A stretch of 64,000 nucleotides of DNA from Epichloe hybrida (taxonomy: Eukaryota; Ascomycota; Sordariomycetes; Hypocreales; Clavicipitaceae). Both the position numbers and the translations under genes were made by a program. Of this stretch, positions 35,271-49,099 are shown piece after piece; position 1 is the stretch's first letter; every line of letters starts with the position of its first letter. The stretch is taken from contig JAFEKR010000001.1 of NCBI GenBank assembly GCA_019022495.1, positions 3,844,001 through 3,908,000 on the forward strand, read 5' to 3'. The notes below the pieces were generated by a model. It ran no database searches, had not been told where the DNA came from, and saw only the letters and a program-made list of their open reading frames with translations.

Positions 35271-38200
35271 TAATATTAATAAGATAATTAAAAAAGAATT
35301 AATAAATAAGTAAGATTAAATAATTATAAATAATATTATAAGAAAAGAGTAAGGGAAAGTGGCATAATAAAAAAATAACATTTAATCTATAAGCCTATAT
35401 AAGGATAAGTAGGCCTAATCTTAACACCTTAAATCTTATTAGATTAACATAAGAGCTACGATTATATAACCTATCCTTTTATCCTAATAGTTACTTTATT
35501 ACTTGTAATAAACCTCTTAAATACCTTATTTAGTAATACCTTTATAAATACATTAGTAAGGTTATTATTCCTATTAATCTATCTAATCTCGCAGATCTCT
35601 TGTCGCTTGTATAATTAATAAAGAGCTATAATATTAATTATAAGGCACTTCTCTTTTATAGTACTAAGCTTAATAAGGTATTTATATAAAGAGTATAAAT
35701 TAGTATAAATAATAATAGGAATCGTAAGGAGGTTTAATTAGTAAGTGATTAACCTAAGTGTTATTAAGATTATATAAGCTATATTAGCACTAGCAACCAT
35801 GCTATAGATCTTAGAGGCAAGCACACTTCTTATAACTCTCTTACTCTTAGTAAAGCTATAGTGTATAATATTACCTTAGATTATAAAGGTGCCTTCCTTT
35901 TAGACTTTACTAGCTAGGATAAGCATATAGCCTAGTTAAGAAGTAAGGTCTTAGTTATTAGTAAATAATCTATTTATAAATATAAAAAGTTTTACTTTTT
36001 TAAGATTAAATAATATAAACCTTAATCCTTAGTCTAGATTATTAATTTGCTATTAAATTCATTAATTTAGGTTCTTCACATCTTAGGATAATAGGTCTTA
36101 GTGTTATATAGTAACAGAGAGGTTAAAATAGGCCTTAGGCTAGTAGATTAAGGTAATATACACGCCTTAAGCTTATTATTCTATATACGCCTATTTTAAA
36201 TTAGTTAGTAGGATTAATTAAAGCTTTTTACTCTAGCCTTTTTACCTTAGTGTAATCACATTATTTTCAAGAGTAATAATACTACTATTAAAAGTTAGTA
36301 AGTTCCCTATAAAAAGAATTTACTTTAGTTTAGTAGTAAAAGAAGCAGCTTTTAATTAATCTTCCTCTTATTAAGAGAACTTGTAGTTAGATAGTCTAAT
36401 TATATTATTAGTTTACATCCTTATATACATAAAGGTTAGGTTCTCCTTTGTTATTATAAGTAGGCATAGGTTAAACGTAGAGGTTATTATCTAGAGTATT
36501 TCTCTATAGTAATAATAATACATTACCTACTAGTAGGTGCTAGCTTCTATAATACTATATAGAGGCTTAATTACTTATATTATTATACCTATAAGGTATA
36601 GGTAACGGATTTAGATAGGGATTCAGGCTAGGATTATATAACTAAGAAGCATTCGTGCTTATATATAGGCCTATGTAATATCACAAAGCTAGAGAATAAG
36701 GCCTAGTAATAATAAAACAGGTATTATCATAAGCAGAGTATTGTAAACAATTACATCGTGTAATTGTTTGTTTTTCTTAAAGAATTAATATCTAGCTTAT
36801 AATTAAAGATATTATACTAATACTCACGTAATCTTATAAAGTAAAAATCGAAGTAAAGTATAATATATAAAAGTGGGTCTAAAAGTGGGTCGTACGTCTG
36901 TAATTACAAATACTAAAAACAATTACATTTTAGCACTAAAAATAAGTACAAAAGTTATTTTTCTACTTTATAGCTCGACAATCCACTTTCAGACCCACTT
37001 TTATATATAGTATTTTTCTTTGATTTTTACTCTATAAGATTATATGATTATTAGTATAATATCTTCAATCATAAGTTAGATATAAAAATAAAGAAAACAA
37101 TTACAAAACAATTACATTACACGAGTACAATTGCCTGATCATAAGAATTAATCGCTAGCTAGCTTATTAGATTATCAGGGCCTATATAAGGATCGCTAGC
37201 TTCTCTTCATTGCCGTAACCTTAAATTACAAGCCTTAACTTCTTATACGGATCCATTATCTTACCCTTTACCTTGTTAATAATATAGGAATTAAAAATTT
37301 AAACTCCACTATACTCTCTTTTATTATACTTAATAAATTTAAACACACCTTATTTAATTAGAGTATTAATTTTAGCTTTAGTAAACTACTTAAAGGGTTT
37401 ACTAGGGATCTTAATAATTCCTTCCTTATATAATTAAATTACAAGCTTAAGATTAGAGTTTTCCTTAGCTAATAGAAAGATATTAGTCTTATCTTTTATT
37501 TAATTTATATAATTAACATTAGACATAATAATAGGAGAGTTCTTTTAAGGTCTTCTAGGTCCTTGCCTTAGGGGATTAATAGGAGAGGTAGTTATAAGCT
37601 ATAGAGAAGTATCTTAGTCCTCTATGCTCTTAAGAGGTCTCTCTTTATTAGAATCTTTATAAAAAGGCCTAATAGAGGTTAATCTAAAGGCCTTAGGGCC
37701 TTAAGGGAGCTTAAGAGTATAAGTTTTACCTTCTATAGCTAATAGCTTATAAGGGCCTCTCTATCCTTTACCTTTATGCTATATATATATAAGTAATCCT
37801 AGCAGAAGGTTAATAGTTACAGAGATATTAGGACTATTCCTTATAGTAAGAGCATTACTAACCTTCTATTAGGTATAAATACGCTTAACTTCCTTTATTA
37901 CTAGTTAGATTATAAGGGCTTATTATATAATATCTAGTAATAGAGGTAATTCCTTAACTATATAAGGATACACGCTAAAAACAAGGACTATTAGCATAAG
38001 ACTATTTAATCCTATGGTATTATTTATAGCTTTAACTACTATTTATAACGCCACGGGCTTTAGTGTTATTAGGTATTCTTATCTAATAATATTACAGGCT
38101 CTTTAGAGCGGCCTATAATATTACTTAACCTTACTAATGCTATAGTAAGCCTTAATAGGGATATCTTTAATCTTAATTACTATTAATAATATAAGCTACT

Positions 38201-39737
38201 TAAATTCCTTACCTCTAAAGGTTATTCTAGTGTCTATAATAATTAAATCTAGGGGGCCTAGATAGATATTAATCTAGTAAAGATAGAGTGCTTCCTATAT
38301 AGTCTTTATAGAAATATCCTTAATAAATCTAGCTATATTAAAGAATATAGCTATATTAATAACTTATAAAATAGGGTGGTTACTATTAATATATATAATA
38401 TCCATAATAATTTCGTAATTATAGGTATATTTATTCTAAAGGGTGAATGTAAATTAATATAGGCTATTTATATATAATTAGTACTACTAGTAAACCTTAG
38501 TTAGTTTCTTAATAGCTTTAAACTTAACCTTATACCCTAATTTACATAGTAAATTATAAAGATATTAAACTAAGGGGTATCTAAAGTATTAATATAATTA
38601 ATAAAGCTTAATCTCTATAAGATAACTCTAAGTAACACTTTCTTCTTTATTAAGAAGCATTTATATATACCCCTATTTATATATAATAGGAACCTTAATA
38701 TTCCCTTACTATAAAACATTCTTTAATATATAAAAATTAATCTTTAGGTAAGTTATATTATTAAGGTATAAGAGAAATGGAGTATTTATAGGGATTACTT
38801 AAAAAAAGAATAATTCTAAATAAAGTTAGCACTTTAATTAATCTAAGTGCCTTAATTAGTTCTCTAGGGCTAAATTTAATCTTTACTTTCCTAGTATCTA
38901 ACCTATTAAGTATAATAGTTAGTATTATACTTTATAAAGCTAAGAATTAAGGGTAGCTTACTAATAAACATCCTATAGCACCTATATTAGCTATAATACC
39001 TTTAAAGGTTTTAGATAAATATTATCCTTTAAGTATAAATACACTTAGTGCCTTATCTAGTTCCTAAAAATCAAATAAATCCTTCTTAGCTAGAGTATAA
39101 GTTATTACTTTACTAGTAAAGATCTTAGTGGTTATATAGCTATTATAGGTAGTCCTATATATAAAGAAGCTTATAGGCACTTAGCTATTATTATTTTCTT
39201 TACTAAAACTAAGTTCTATTAGGTATTAGTTAATATTATTATCTTTAGCTAATTTAAAATTATTATTACCTTTATACTATATTAGGAATATATTATATAA
39301 AGAAGCTATTAAGTCTATATAGGAATAATTCTTAAAGCATTAGAATACTTTCTTCTAGTTCTTATCTAAGTGCTTAGTTAACTAATAACCTTCTTTACTA
39401 TATATATAACACTTTTTTAAGTAGTAAGGCTTACTCTTTAATATATATTAACTATATTAGGCTTCCTTACCCTTCCTATTATACCTATAGTTAGTCTAAA
39501 AGTATTCCTTAGTACTAGCCTTTATAAGAAACTACTATTAATTAATTAAAGCTTTAGATTTACTAATTAATATTCTTATTTATTTATAAAAGTATTAGAG
39601 GTTAATAGGAGAATTAATAATATAGGCCTTATATTCTAGGATTCCTTTATAGGTATTTAGAATTTAACTATAAAGGTCTAATTCTAACTAGGATTTATAA
39701 GGATATACCCTTTAGAGATTTAAAAGCTTTATTATAA
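35271..39737 (-). mobile_element. Copia element B2, segment 1: RNase H, RT, integrase, protease
   Basis: This minus-strand copy of family B matches B1 from its 3' untranslated end (35300-35460) through RNase H (near 35700). B2, unlike B1, keeps the RT region (about 35900-38000). The integrase end lies near 38090 (same KVERYH region as B1), the protease near 38990, and part of gag at 39300-39737. The RT is badly mutated; the 36400-36550 stretch reads GEPNL, followed by stops where a QTDDT box would lie. A foldback MITE sits at 36734-37137. Cut at 39737 by A2 inside gag. Its 3' LTR is missing. Confidence 0.82.
36726..37145. mobile_element. Foldback hAT-like MITE (36734-37137, 404 bp) with TSD ATCATAAG
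   Basis: An exact 8-bp duplication ATCATAAG flanks it at 36726-36733 and 37138-37145. The ends are CAG...CTG (CAGAGTATTGTA and, reversed, CAGGCAATTGTA), as in hAT elements. Almost the whole element is an imperfect inverted repeat: the left half (to about 36895) pairs with the right half (from about 36970), leaving a loop of some 75 bases. Each arm carries AAAGTGGGTC-type units (36870-36891 and, on the other strand, 36980-37001). No coding capacity, so it would depend on a transposase from elsewhere. Inserted into the RT region of B2. Confidence 0.88.
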
Positions 39738-42700
39738 TGTTGCGACAACCGGGTCAACATTAGGTTGACCACTAGGAAAGTGGAGCACGTGCGGCAGCGC
39801 CGCACTGTGATTAGCCACACCCGTACGCGAGGCACATATATGTGACTCACGTCCCCCTTTTCTTGTGGCTACATAATGCTGTAAATAGCTTTAATCCTTA
39901 GATCTTATTATATTATTAAACCTGACCCTACGTTGCACTAGTGCATACCAATCCCTTAGTGTAACTAACACTAATTAGTAGTTAAAAAACCATAGATAAG
40001 CTAGGAATTACCTAAGAAGAGGCCTTCCTTTAGCTGCCTAAGGAAGTGTGCTAAAGGAAGATAGACTCTAGATACTAGATATTAGGCTTCCTAGGGATTT
40101 AACTTTTTCTATTAGCAAGTCTCTAACTATTAATAGAAGAATTAATCCTATTATCTATCACAAGAAAACCAATTAACTAACTAAGAGTTTATAGCCACGC
40201 ATAACTTCTTAAACCAGAGATTAAAAACCTCTTAACCCTGCTAGTTAAAAATCCCTTAGCCTCGCTAGCTAAAGACTATTAATAATAGCACCCCTAAGTA
40301 ATAAACAAGCTTTATTATAAACTACTAAAGGAAAGCAGCCTGCCTAGTTAAGACCTAATAAAGTAAGCCTACCTCTATGACTTTAAAAACATGCCTTAGT
40401 TATTACTACTAACTAGGAGAGCTTAAGAGAACTAAATCCTTAGACTACTAAGGAATAGGAGCTTAATAACTATCTTACTTAGATAATTAACATCTATAAG
40501 AGTAGTTAATATAAAGATCTTACCCTTTAGGAGATCTTCTGTAATAACCTTAATGGCTAGATAAAAGAAATACTTAATTAAGCTTTATAACCTTTAGTAC
40601 GTAAATTATAAGACTACCTACGCGAGAATAGCATCTATATTATTTGAAATTAAAGCAGTAAGATCATTAAATCGTTAATTTAAGTCCTTAAAGAAGAAAT
40701 AATATCATAGTAGCCTAAAAACAAAATCACAAAGCAAATTACCACAGGCAAACTCCTCTCTTTAAATAATCCCGCCCTTAAAAGCCCTCTAATTACAAGC
40801 CCTTTAATTCACACTACCCCTATCCATTACCCTTTAGTATATAATCCTCCTATATACAATCCCCTAATCAATAACCCTCACAATCCCGCTTTAAATAACC
40901 CTCTAGCTATATAACCACCTCTAGGAAGAAACACACCTAAACCCCTAACAAATCTAATAATTCCGCTGATTATCCTAGAACAACTAATATAATAGATAAC
41001 CCTAGCTATGTAAACAGTAATAATCCTATCTAAAGATTAAATCATAAGAAAGATCTTAGAACTCAAAAAGAGCTATAAGAATAATAACCATTATAGTAGG
41101 AAGATATATAACTTCCTCACGCCAAAAGTTAACTTATTCTAGAATAAATACAATAGACTAAATCTCCTATAGGAATACATATATAAGGCCCTTCCTATTA
41201 TGCTTTCAGGTAATGCTAAGCAGTATTACCTTAATTATCTAGTAAACAAAGGCTTTATATACAAATAAATAGTTAATAACGTTCGTTAATAATTTAAAAC
41301 AGAAAGCAACTAATAGTTCTATTGCTAAGAATAGAACGGTATAACGCTTAGGAACATTATTACTACTAATCCAGATAAATCCAAACTAGATTATCTTAAG
41401 ATTTTACTTATAACCCTTAAACGTATTTATAGAGAACTCTTTCCCCTATTAATAGTTAATACAGAACTCTATTATCAGACCCTAAGCGTAATTTCTAGTG
41501 TCCTAGAGTGTAGGTAAGCTAAATATAATTATTCACCTAGCTTTAAAGGACTTACTAGAGACCTCCGTAAATTAATCTCCATTGCCGAAGCTAATAAATC
41601 AGCTACCTAATTTAATTAAAGCACTGTTAGTACTACTAATGCTAATAAATTAGAAGTAATATTCATAGACTACTATTATAACTAACTATATAATTAACAA
41701 GGTTAAGATAGAGGCTATGGTTACTATAACCAAGGCTATAACTACAGCAAATACTACATCTATAACAAGAACAGATGCTAGTTAACAAACTATCTAGAAA
41801 AAGACTAGAAAGAGGTAAAAGAGCGCTAGTAAAAGAATAAGAGATACTAATCACTACTAATAGAGAAAAAGTATTAGGTATTCCTCGTGGCCTATAAAGG
41901 CTAAGCATTTAAAGAAGCTAATAACCTTGCTAATAGAGCGTAGGAATTAGCTAAAACCTTTGTTAAGTCTAATAATAACAAAGATAAGAATAATAATACT
42001 AAAGAGACTTCTATATTAAAGTTTAACTAGCTAAGTATTACATAATTCTTTACATTAGGATTTCAACTAGTTAATAGTAACGTTATTAATATCCTAAGAG
42101 ATAAATCATTTAAGTATATATACCTTAAGCATAATCCCTTTAATAATATAAAAACCTTTTATATTTCAGAGGAATATTACTCTAAAGAAGTTTTCTAAGG
42201 GATAATACCTAACATAGGAGCCTTAGGTATCTCAATAGCTAGAATTAGATAAGTACAAGCCTTACTAAGATTAATACTATTACTAAAGATTAAACTAACT
42301 CCGGAAAAGATAATTAAATTTAGTGCTAGGAGCGTAATCACAAAAGGAGTAGTTAACGTACTAATAGAGCTAGGCAACATCCCTTTCTATATGATTAACA
42401 CATATACGCCTTTCTTATTCTCTTTAGATAATATAGATAGGTTACGCATTAAGGTAAATAACCTTATAAACATATTAATCTAAGATAATAAGATAGTTCT
42501 TATTATTAGGAAATAGGGACATCTTTAGTAAACTCTAGAAGCCAGAGAAACAGTAGCTTTCCACCTATTAGAAACAGAACTCCGTTAACTATATTAACAA
42601 TTTAGTTACCTATTAGTTAAACAGCTTATAAAGATACTAAACCAAGCTAGATATAATATTAAAGCAAAGGCCATTAAATGATTAACTGAAATTTACTACT

Positions 42701-45700
42701 ATTACTAAATGAACGGAAAGGCCCTAGGCAGATTCAAGTTCACAATCAAAGACAACCATAAGTTTAACTACAAGATCATAGTTAATATTATTCAGATTGA
42801 CAAATAACCTATTCTTTATATCATTAATTCTACAACCTTATTTTAAGTAGCCCAATTCCTTAATCCAAATAAGCAGAAGGCACGTAACATTTAGAACGCC
42901 TTATGTAAATACTAGATTAACACCTACCTTAGTCCTCCAGAATAGATCATTCACAATACTAGAAAGAACTTTACATTAGCAGAATTCAAGTATTATATAT
43001 AATTACTATTAATCAAGATTAATAAAGTTCTAGTTAAGGCCTATAATAGTATTAGAAAAGTTAAACGCTATCACAGACTATTATAGCAAGCCTATATAAT
43101 TATTATAGACTCTATAGGTCAAGATCTCACGCCTAAGCAATAACTTTAGATAGCTATAAAAGCTATAAACAACTTAGCAGGCCCTAATAGTCTTATTCCT
43201 ACAATTCTTATCTTTAGTGCATATCCACGGATAACTAACGAGTCACCACTAAGTATATCTATTATTTAACAAGCTAAAGCAATTCACAAAGCCACTAATA
43301 AGGTCTAATAACTCCTAGTAAAGCAACAAGTTTATAATGCTCTAAGAACCCAAAATAGCCTAGATACGCTACTAACACACTAACTTCTATTATAGTTAGA
43401 TATACGCGTATAGAGAGAGAAAGATAGATAGCATAGCCCCTACAAGCTTCTTACTACTAATAGAGAAACCTATACCCTTTAAATACCCTATAGACTAATA
43501 AGATTCTAATTAATAGTTATCAAACCATACTATTATAACCTATACTATACTAAAGAACTTTACAAGTTAATACCTAGAGGTAAAGACTAAGCTATGGATA
43601 TAAATAAGACCCTAATAATTAAAGAGATTATCCCTAAAGCTTTAGAAATAAACAGAAAACCACTATAGCCTAAGAGAAAGCGTGAAAGACTACAAAAGAA
43701 GCTTATAGTTTAATTTAACCTTGTAGGAACTAAATATATAGTAACTATATACTTAGTAAATAAAGACTAAGAGGAAGCATTAATAAAGGAACTTATAGCT
43801 AACGGCAAGTTAAGTATAGTATTTATTACAGCAAAGGAAGAAGCTGATTAGGATCTAGCCCTTTAGTTACATTAAGAAGGAAAGATTACAACCCTAGGCA
43901 AGCCCTTTAAGCTATTATATTAGATTAAGATTAATACTTTGCAAGCCTGTGATGTGTTTAGATTCACACTGTTCGATCCTGCTAAACACAGTAATAAGAG
44001 ACTCTTTAAATCTCATATAGTAAGAGAAATTAAAGGCAAAGAAATAGCTACGCTGTACAAAAAGTCATGACTTATAATTTAAGGGACGAATAATTAAGGG
44101 AAGGAATTCATCCTAACCTAATCCCTGACAATCCAAAGATTAAGCTAATAATTAATTGTCGCGATCGCACTATTACTTAAATCCAGAGGAATTATCCTAT
44201 AGATTCAAGACATCACACAAGCTTACATGCAATTAAAAACGCAGCTCACAAGATTAATTATCGCTATATTACCTAAGTAGATAGCATATCTATTCCCTAA
44301 AGGAACTATTATAGAAGTTATTAAGCCTTTATACGGAATCATAGAAGCTAGAACCTACTAGTTCGCAACCTACTTCTATTACTATAAAGAGATACTTAAG
44401 ATAATGACTTCATCCTATAACCTATGCTTGCTAATTATGGAAGAGAATAATAATAACCTCTTTAGAGTAGTTAGCATATAGACTAATAATACGCTAGGCC
44501 TTAGTAACTAGGATTTCTACAACCTTAAAGAGAAGGAACTGTAGAAGGCGAATTTCTTAGCAAAGCTAAAGCAGAAGCTATTAGCTAAGAATCCCCTTAT
44601 CTTTAATAGTTATATCCTTACCTAGAACGCTAATAACTTAATAGAACTTTATTAGAAAGGCTAGAGTAAGAAGATTAGGTAGATTAACCTACAATCACTA
44701 ACTATAAAACAAGATTACGTCAAACAACAAGCATAAGGAAGTTATATTACAACTATCTATCAACCTAAAGCCCTTTACGACCTCTTAATCATAGCATAAC
44801 ATTAAGATCTAACTCCTAATAATATAACTTAATTAAATAAGCGACTTAACTAGCAGATCTAATATTAAGACTAAGGCCTACATTACATCCCTCTAGACCT
44901 TAAGAATACGAAGTTATTCGTGTTTATAAATAGATCCCTCGCTAACAACAAAGATTTAAGTTCCTAGATAGGATACGTAATTATAATTAGCAATAAAGAG
45001 ATAAAAGACAACACATTCACCTTAAAAGGCAATATTATTACATACAGCTTAATAAAGAGCAAGCGTATAACCTATAGCGCCCTCGCTTCTAAACTATACT
45101 TAATAGTATAAGGTGCTAATATAGCCTATGTAATTGCCACGACCCTTAACATAATTACAGACTAATTAAAGATTAACCACATCCCTATGATTATCTATAC
45201 AGACTCCTTTTCGTTATATAAGTGTCTTATAAAGCTAGGTTCTATAAAGGAGAAATACCTTATAATTAACATCATAGTACTTCAGCAATCATACAAGCAA
45301 CAAGAGATCTACGAAGTATAATAGATTAACAGCAATAATAACCTTGCTAACGCGATAACAAAGGCATCTCTAAATAAGAGCCTTAAGACCTTTATTAACT
45401 TAAACGAAGCTATAATTTAAGTTAAAGGCTAGGTAAAGAGACTAGAGACTAGATAAGATTAACAAGAGTCCGGTCTGACTATAGCTAAGCTAATAAGAAG
45501 CCCTTATTTTAATTCCCCATATTTACTTGTGTTCATTTTAAATAATTCTGATTTTTATTGTGTTTTTCAAGCTTTTAGAGCTCCTAATCAAGCCCGCTTC
45601 CTAATCCGCGGATTAAGCGATTTTTTTTTTCTTATATTTCATTGTCAACCAATGGGGAGTCTGAATTCAACATCGGACCCACTTATCCTTACATAGGCTC

Positions 45701-46017
45701 ATTTCATTTATGTACCTACTAATTCCCTCTTTTAGTACTAGATCCATCCTACCCTACTTTCTTCTTAAAAAGAGAAGTTACTAGTGTTATAACAACTAGG
45801 TTAACATTAGGTTAACCACTAGGAAAGTGAAGCATGTGCGGCAGCGCCACACTGTGATTAGCCACACCTGTACGCAAGGCACACACATGTGACTCACGTC
45901 CCCCTTTTCTTATAGCCACACAACGCTGTAGATAGCTTCAATCCTTAGACCTTATTATATCATTGAACCTAACCCTACGTTGCACTAGTGCATACCAATC
46001 CCTTGGTGTAACCAACA
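39738..46017 (+). mobile_element. Copia-type LTR retrotransposon A2, complete, RIP-mutated (6280 bp)
   Basis: LTRs of 233 bp at 39738-39970 (TGTTGCGACAAC) and 45785-46017 (ending ACCAACA), with target duplication TATAA at 39733-39737 and 46018-46022 inside B2. The plus-strand polyprotein can be followed: gag about 40300-41900, and protease box PNIGA near 42210 (Asp lost). The integrase has GRFKFTIKDNHKFNY near 42730, NFTLAEFKYY near 42970, and KVKRYHRLL near 43060. RT ends with T-N-N-T in place of QTDDT near 44480, and RNase H has FVFINRSLANNKDLSS near 44920 and YTDSFSLYKCLIKLGS near 45200. Stops are mostly at Trp positions. It is the inverted counterpart of A1. Confidence 0.92.
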
Positions 46018-47914
46018 TATAAAGTCTTTAAAGTATTTAATCTTTAATTTATTAGGGTTCTCTTAGATAATTATAAGTAGCTATAACTTTCCTTATAATA
46101 AATAGTTCTTCTAATATATATTATTTATCTTAAACTTTTACCTAATCCTATAGATAAGAGTTAGGAGATCTTAGGGGTCTCCTTAGCTTAAAAGGTTCTC
46201 TAGGAAGTACTAGAGAGATTTTCCTTTTAATATAAACTTAAAACTATAGCTTAACTATTCTTATATAATTCCTAGTATCTTATACTTTCTTTAATAAGTT
46301 AAGAGCTTAATATTAAGAATATTATACTTCTTAGCACTATACTTAATACTCTTATTATTATAAAACTTATTAAGATTAAGTAGTTACTTTAATAAGGGTT
46401 AGCCTATCTCTTAAGGAGAAATAAGAATAATTAAATCTTATAGAATAGGTACTATAGTCCTAGACTATAGAGAGGGATTATAATACCTTACTATAGGAGG
46501 GGAAGTAAGGGGGGTCTAGGCTTATAGTTAAGGGCTTATAATAAGGGGATTACCTTTATTATTATACCTTTACCTTATACTTAGTATACTTAGGGATTAG
46601 TATAATAGAATTTAGGAATAGAATAGGAGTAATTATAGTAGTTAAGGGAATTAGGGATATTATAAAGTAATTAGTTATTTTATTTAATCTCTAAAAGAAG
46701 GGCTACTAATAAGGAGAAGGTCTTTATAGAAGTCTTTCTTTACTATTTATCTCTTAAAGAGGGAATACTTCCTAGTAATTTCCTATATTTCTTTTTCTTT
46801 CTAATTATAGAATTTATTATAGTTAATAATATCTTTAAGTAAGACTATTATCTTATAGTAACTTTATAGATTTATATAGATACTACTAAAAAAAAGAAAG
46901 TCTTAAAGACTCTTTATAGCCTTAGGATTTACTACTTAGAATATCTCTTAGTTTTATTCTCTAAAGTTATTATTAAAGATAGTAAATAAGGTTTATAATT
47001 ATAGGTTTTTATATTTATAGGTTACTTTCTTAATAAGAATCTAAGCTATAAGTTCTTTAGGGGTAGTATTTACTTTAAGATTAAATATTTCCTTATTTTC
47101 TAGTGCTTATTATATAATATACTAGTGTAAATTAAGGAAGATATAGTTAAGGAGGTAAGATATAACCTATAAATTAACTTCTCTTTTAGTATCTTTAGGG
47201 GGGGAGGTATATTTATAATTAAAAGGAATATCTTAGGTTTTAAATCCTTCTAGTTAATCTTAATATTCTACTATAATATTAGTGGTAAATAGGGAGGTAT
47301 AGGAAATAGAGAAATTATAGAGATTTAAAGGATTATAAGTAAAGCTATTATCTTTGCCTCTTAGTAGGTTTAATTAAATAATTAAGGATAGGTTAGGTTA
47401 GTTACTAACTAGGCCTTAATTAAGTTAATAAGCTTAGATTTAGTATAAAGCTAGTTATAGTTACTTAAGGTAAAAGAAAAGCTAGAATATACTTTTTCCT
47501 TTATATATTTAGTATCTTAAAGTAGCACTTCCTTTTTTATAAGGTAAGTTCTTAATACTAATACCTCTTTTATAAACCTTACTAATCTATAGTATTTATA
47601 AAGATAACTACTAATTAGTATTAGTATCTATAGGATACTATTAACTTATATATAAGGTTTTTAAGGTAAACTAAAGTGCACGTAATTATTATATATTCTA
47701 GTCTATCTTAGTAAGTAAAAGAGGGATTAAATAAAAGCAAAGAGAGTATGCTATTTATTATAGGAAAAAGGGCCTTAATTAAGGTTATTAGCAAAGAGGC
47801 TATATATACTAATGCTAACCGCGGCGCGGTTAGGCCAGACATGTGGGTTCGCAATGCAACGCGCCTAGCTAATCAGAGGCGCGCAGCCTTGTTAATATCA
47901 TGCTTGTTCCAACA
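46018..47914 (-). mobile_element. Copia element B2, segment 2: gag and 5' LTR
   Basis: Continuation of B2 after A2, matching the 5' part of B1 in reverse. The 5' LTR is at 47619-47914 (296 bp, minus-strand TGTTGGAACAAGC start at 47914). Between them lies a degraded gag region with many stops. The plus-strand open frame 47748-48044 is an antisense shadow across the LTR edge. B2 is inserted in G2: the G2 sequence resumes at 47915. Confidence 0.85.
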
Positions 47915-48293
47915 CTTTAATAGTTTTATATACTTTTACCTTCTTTTTATTTTTAAGGGGTATAAACTTATTCTTTATAATGCTTATAATTGTATACACT
48001 ATTATCTTATTATATATTACCTTTATAAACTTATAGGGAGTTAGTAGTAAAAAGGTTACCTTTCTCTTTTTAAACTACTATTCTTATAAGTATAAGTATA
48101 AGTATACATATTCTTCTATAAGTATATATATTCTAATTAATATAGGGCTTCCCTTTGCTCTTAGGTTCTTATTAATAGCTATATATAGTAACTTAAGGTC
48201 TTTCTTTTCTTCTTATAAATCTTTAATTATAATAGGTACCTTATAGACACTATATTAGGGAACTATTAAAGCCCTTACTACCTTTAAGATAGG
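47915..48293 (-). mobile_element. Gypsy relic G2, segment 1
   Basis: Matches G1 6594-6973 base by base apart from transitions, same orientation. It ends with the first copy of the hAT target duplication AAGATAGG (48286-48293). The part of the element corresponding to G1 3731-6593 (RT, RNase H, integrase) is not found on the other side of B2. Confidence 0.85.
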
Positions 48294-49099
48294 CAGAGCT
48301 TTGCATGTAGTGTAGTATTTGTAGTATTTTGGCTTTCGATGTAGTATGTAGTGTAGTAGTTTGTAGTGTAGTGTAGTATGTAGTGTAGTGTAGTAAATAC
48401 TACACTACACTACAAATACTACAAATGTAGTCTTAGTAAAAAAAAGTGGGTACTTTTATTATCTTATAATATTCCTTAGATTTTTCTTAATTAGCTTAAT
48501 ATTAGCCTTTCTTTTTATTATAATTTAGTTATTTAGTTATAAATTTTTAAAGTTTAGGCTTATTTAAACTATTAAGCTAATAATAGGTATAGGGTTACTA
48601 AAGATAAACTATTTTAGTATTTATATACAGCCTAAATTTTTTAGTAAATTTGAAAAGGTCTTTATACTTTTATAGCTTTTTTCTTAGATTTCCTATTTAA
48701 TTTTAGTATATTTTTTATCTTTTAATCTAAGATTTACCCTAAAGAAATTATTTATTATTCTATAAAAATAAGATGTTAAATATAATAATAATATATTTAG
48801 ATTAATAATACTTTTATTATAAAGATAATATTTTATTATATTTAGTAAGAGGTTCTTTAGTAATATAACTATTTTCTTTAAATTAAAACTAATTATATTA
48901 AGTTTTTAGGTTTTTAAGGTAAAAGAAAATTAAAAAACTGTAAAAAAGCTATAATAATAAAGCTATAATATTTTTTAGGATATTAAAATATAAAATAAAT
49001 TAATTTCTGTTAATTATTTAATATATAAAGAAATAAGCTTTAAAACTAGGTTTAATTATTAATACTATTCTTAGCTTACTTTCTTAGTTAAATAGTTTT

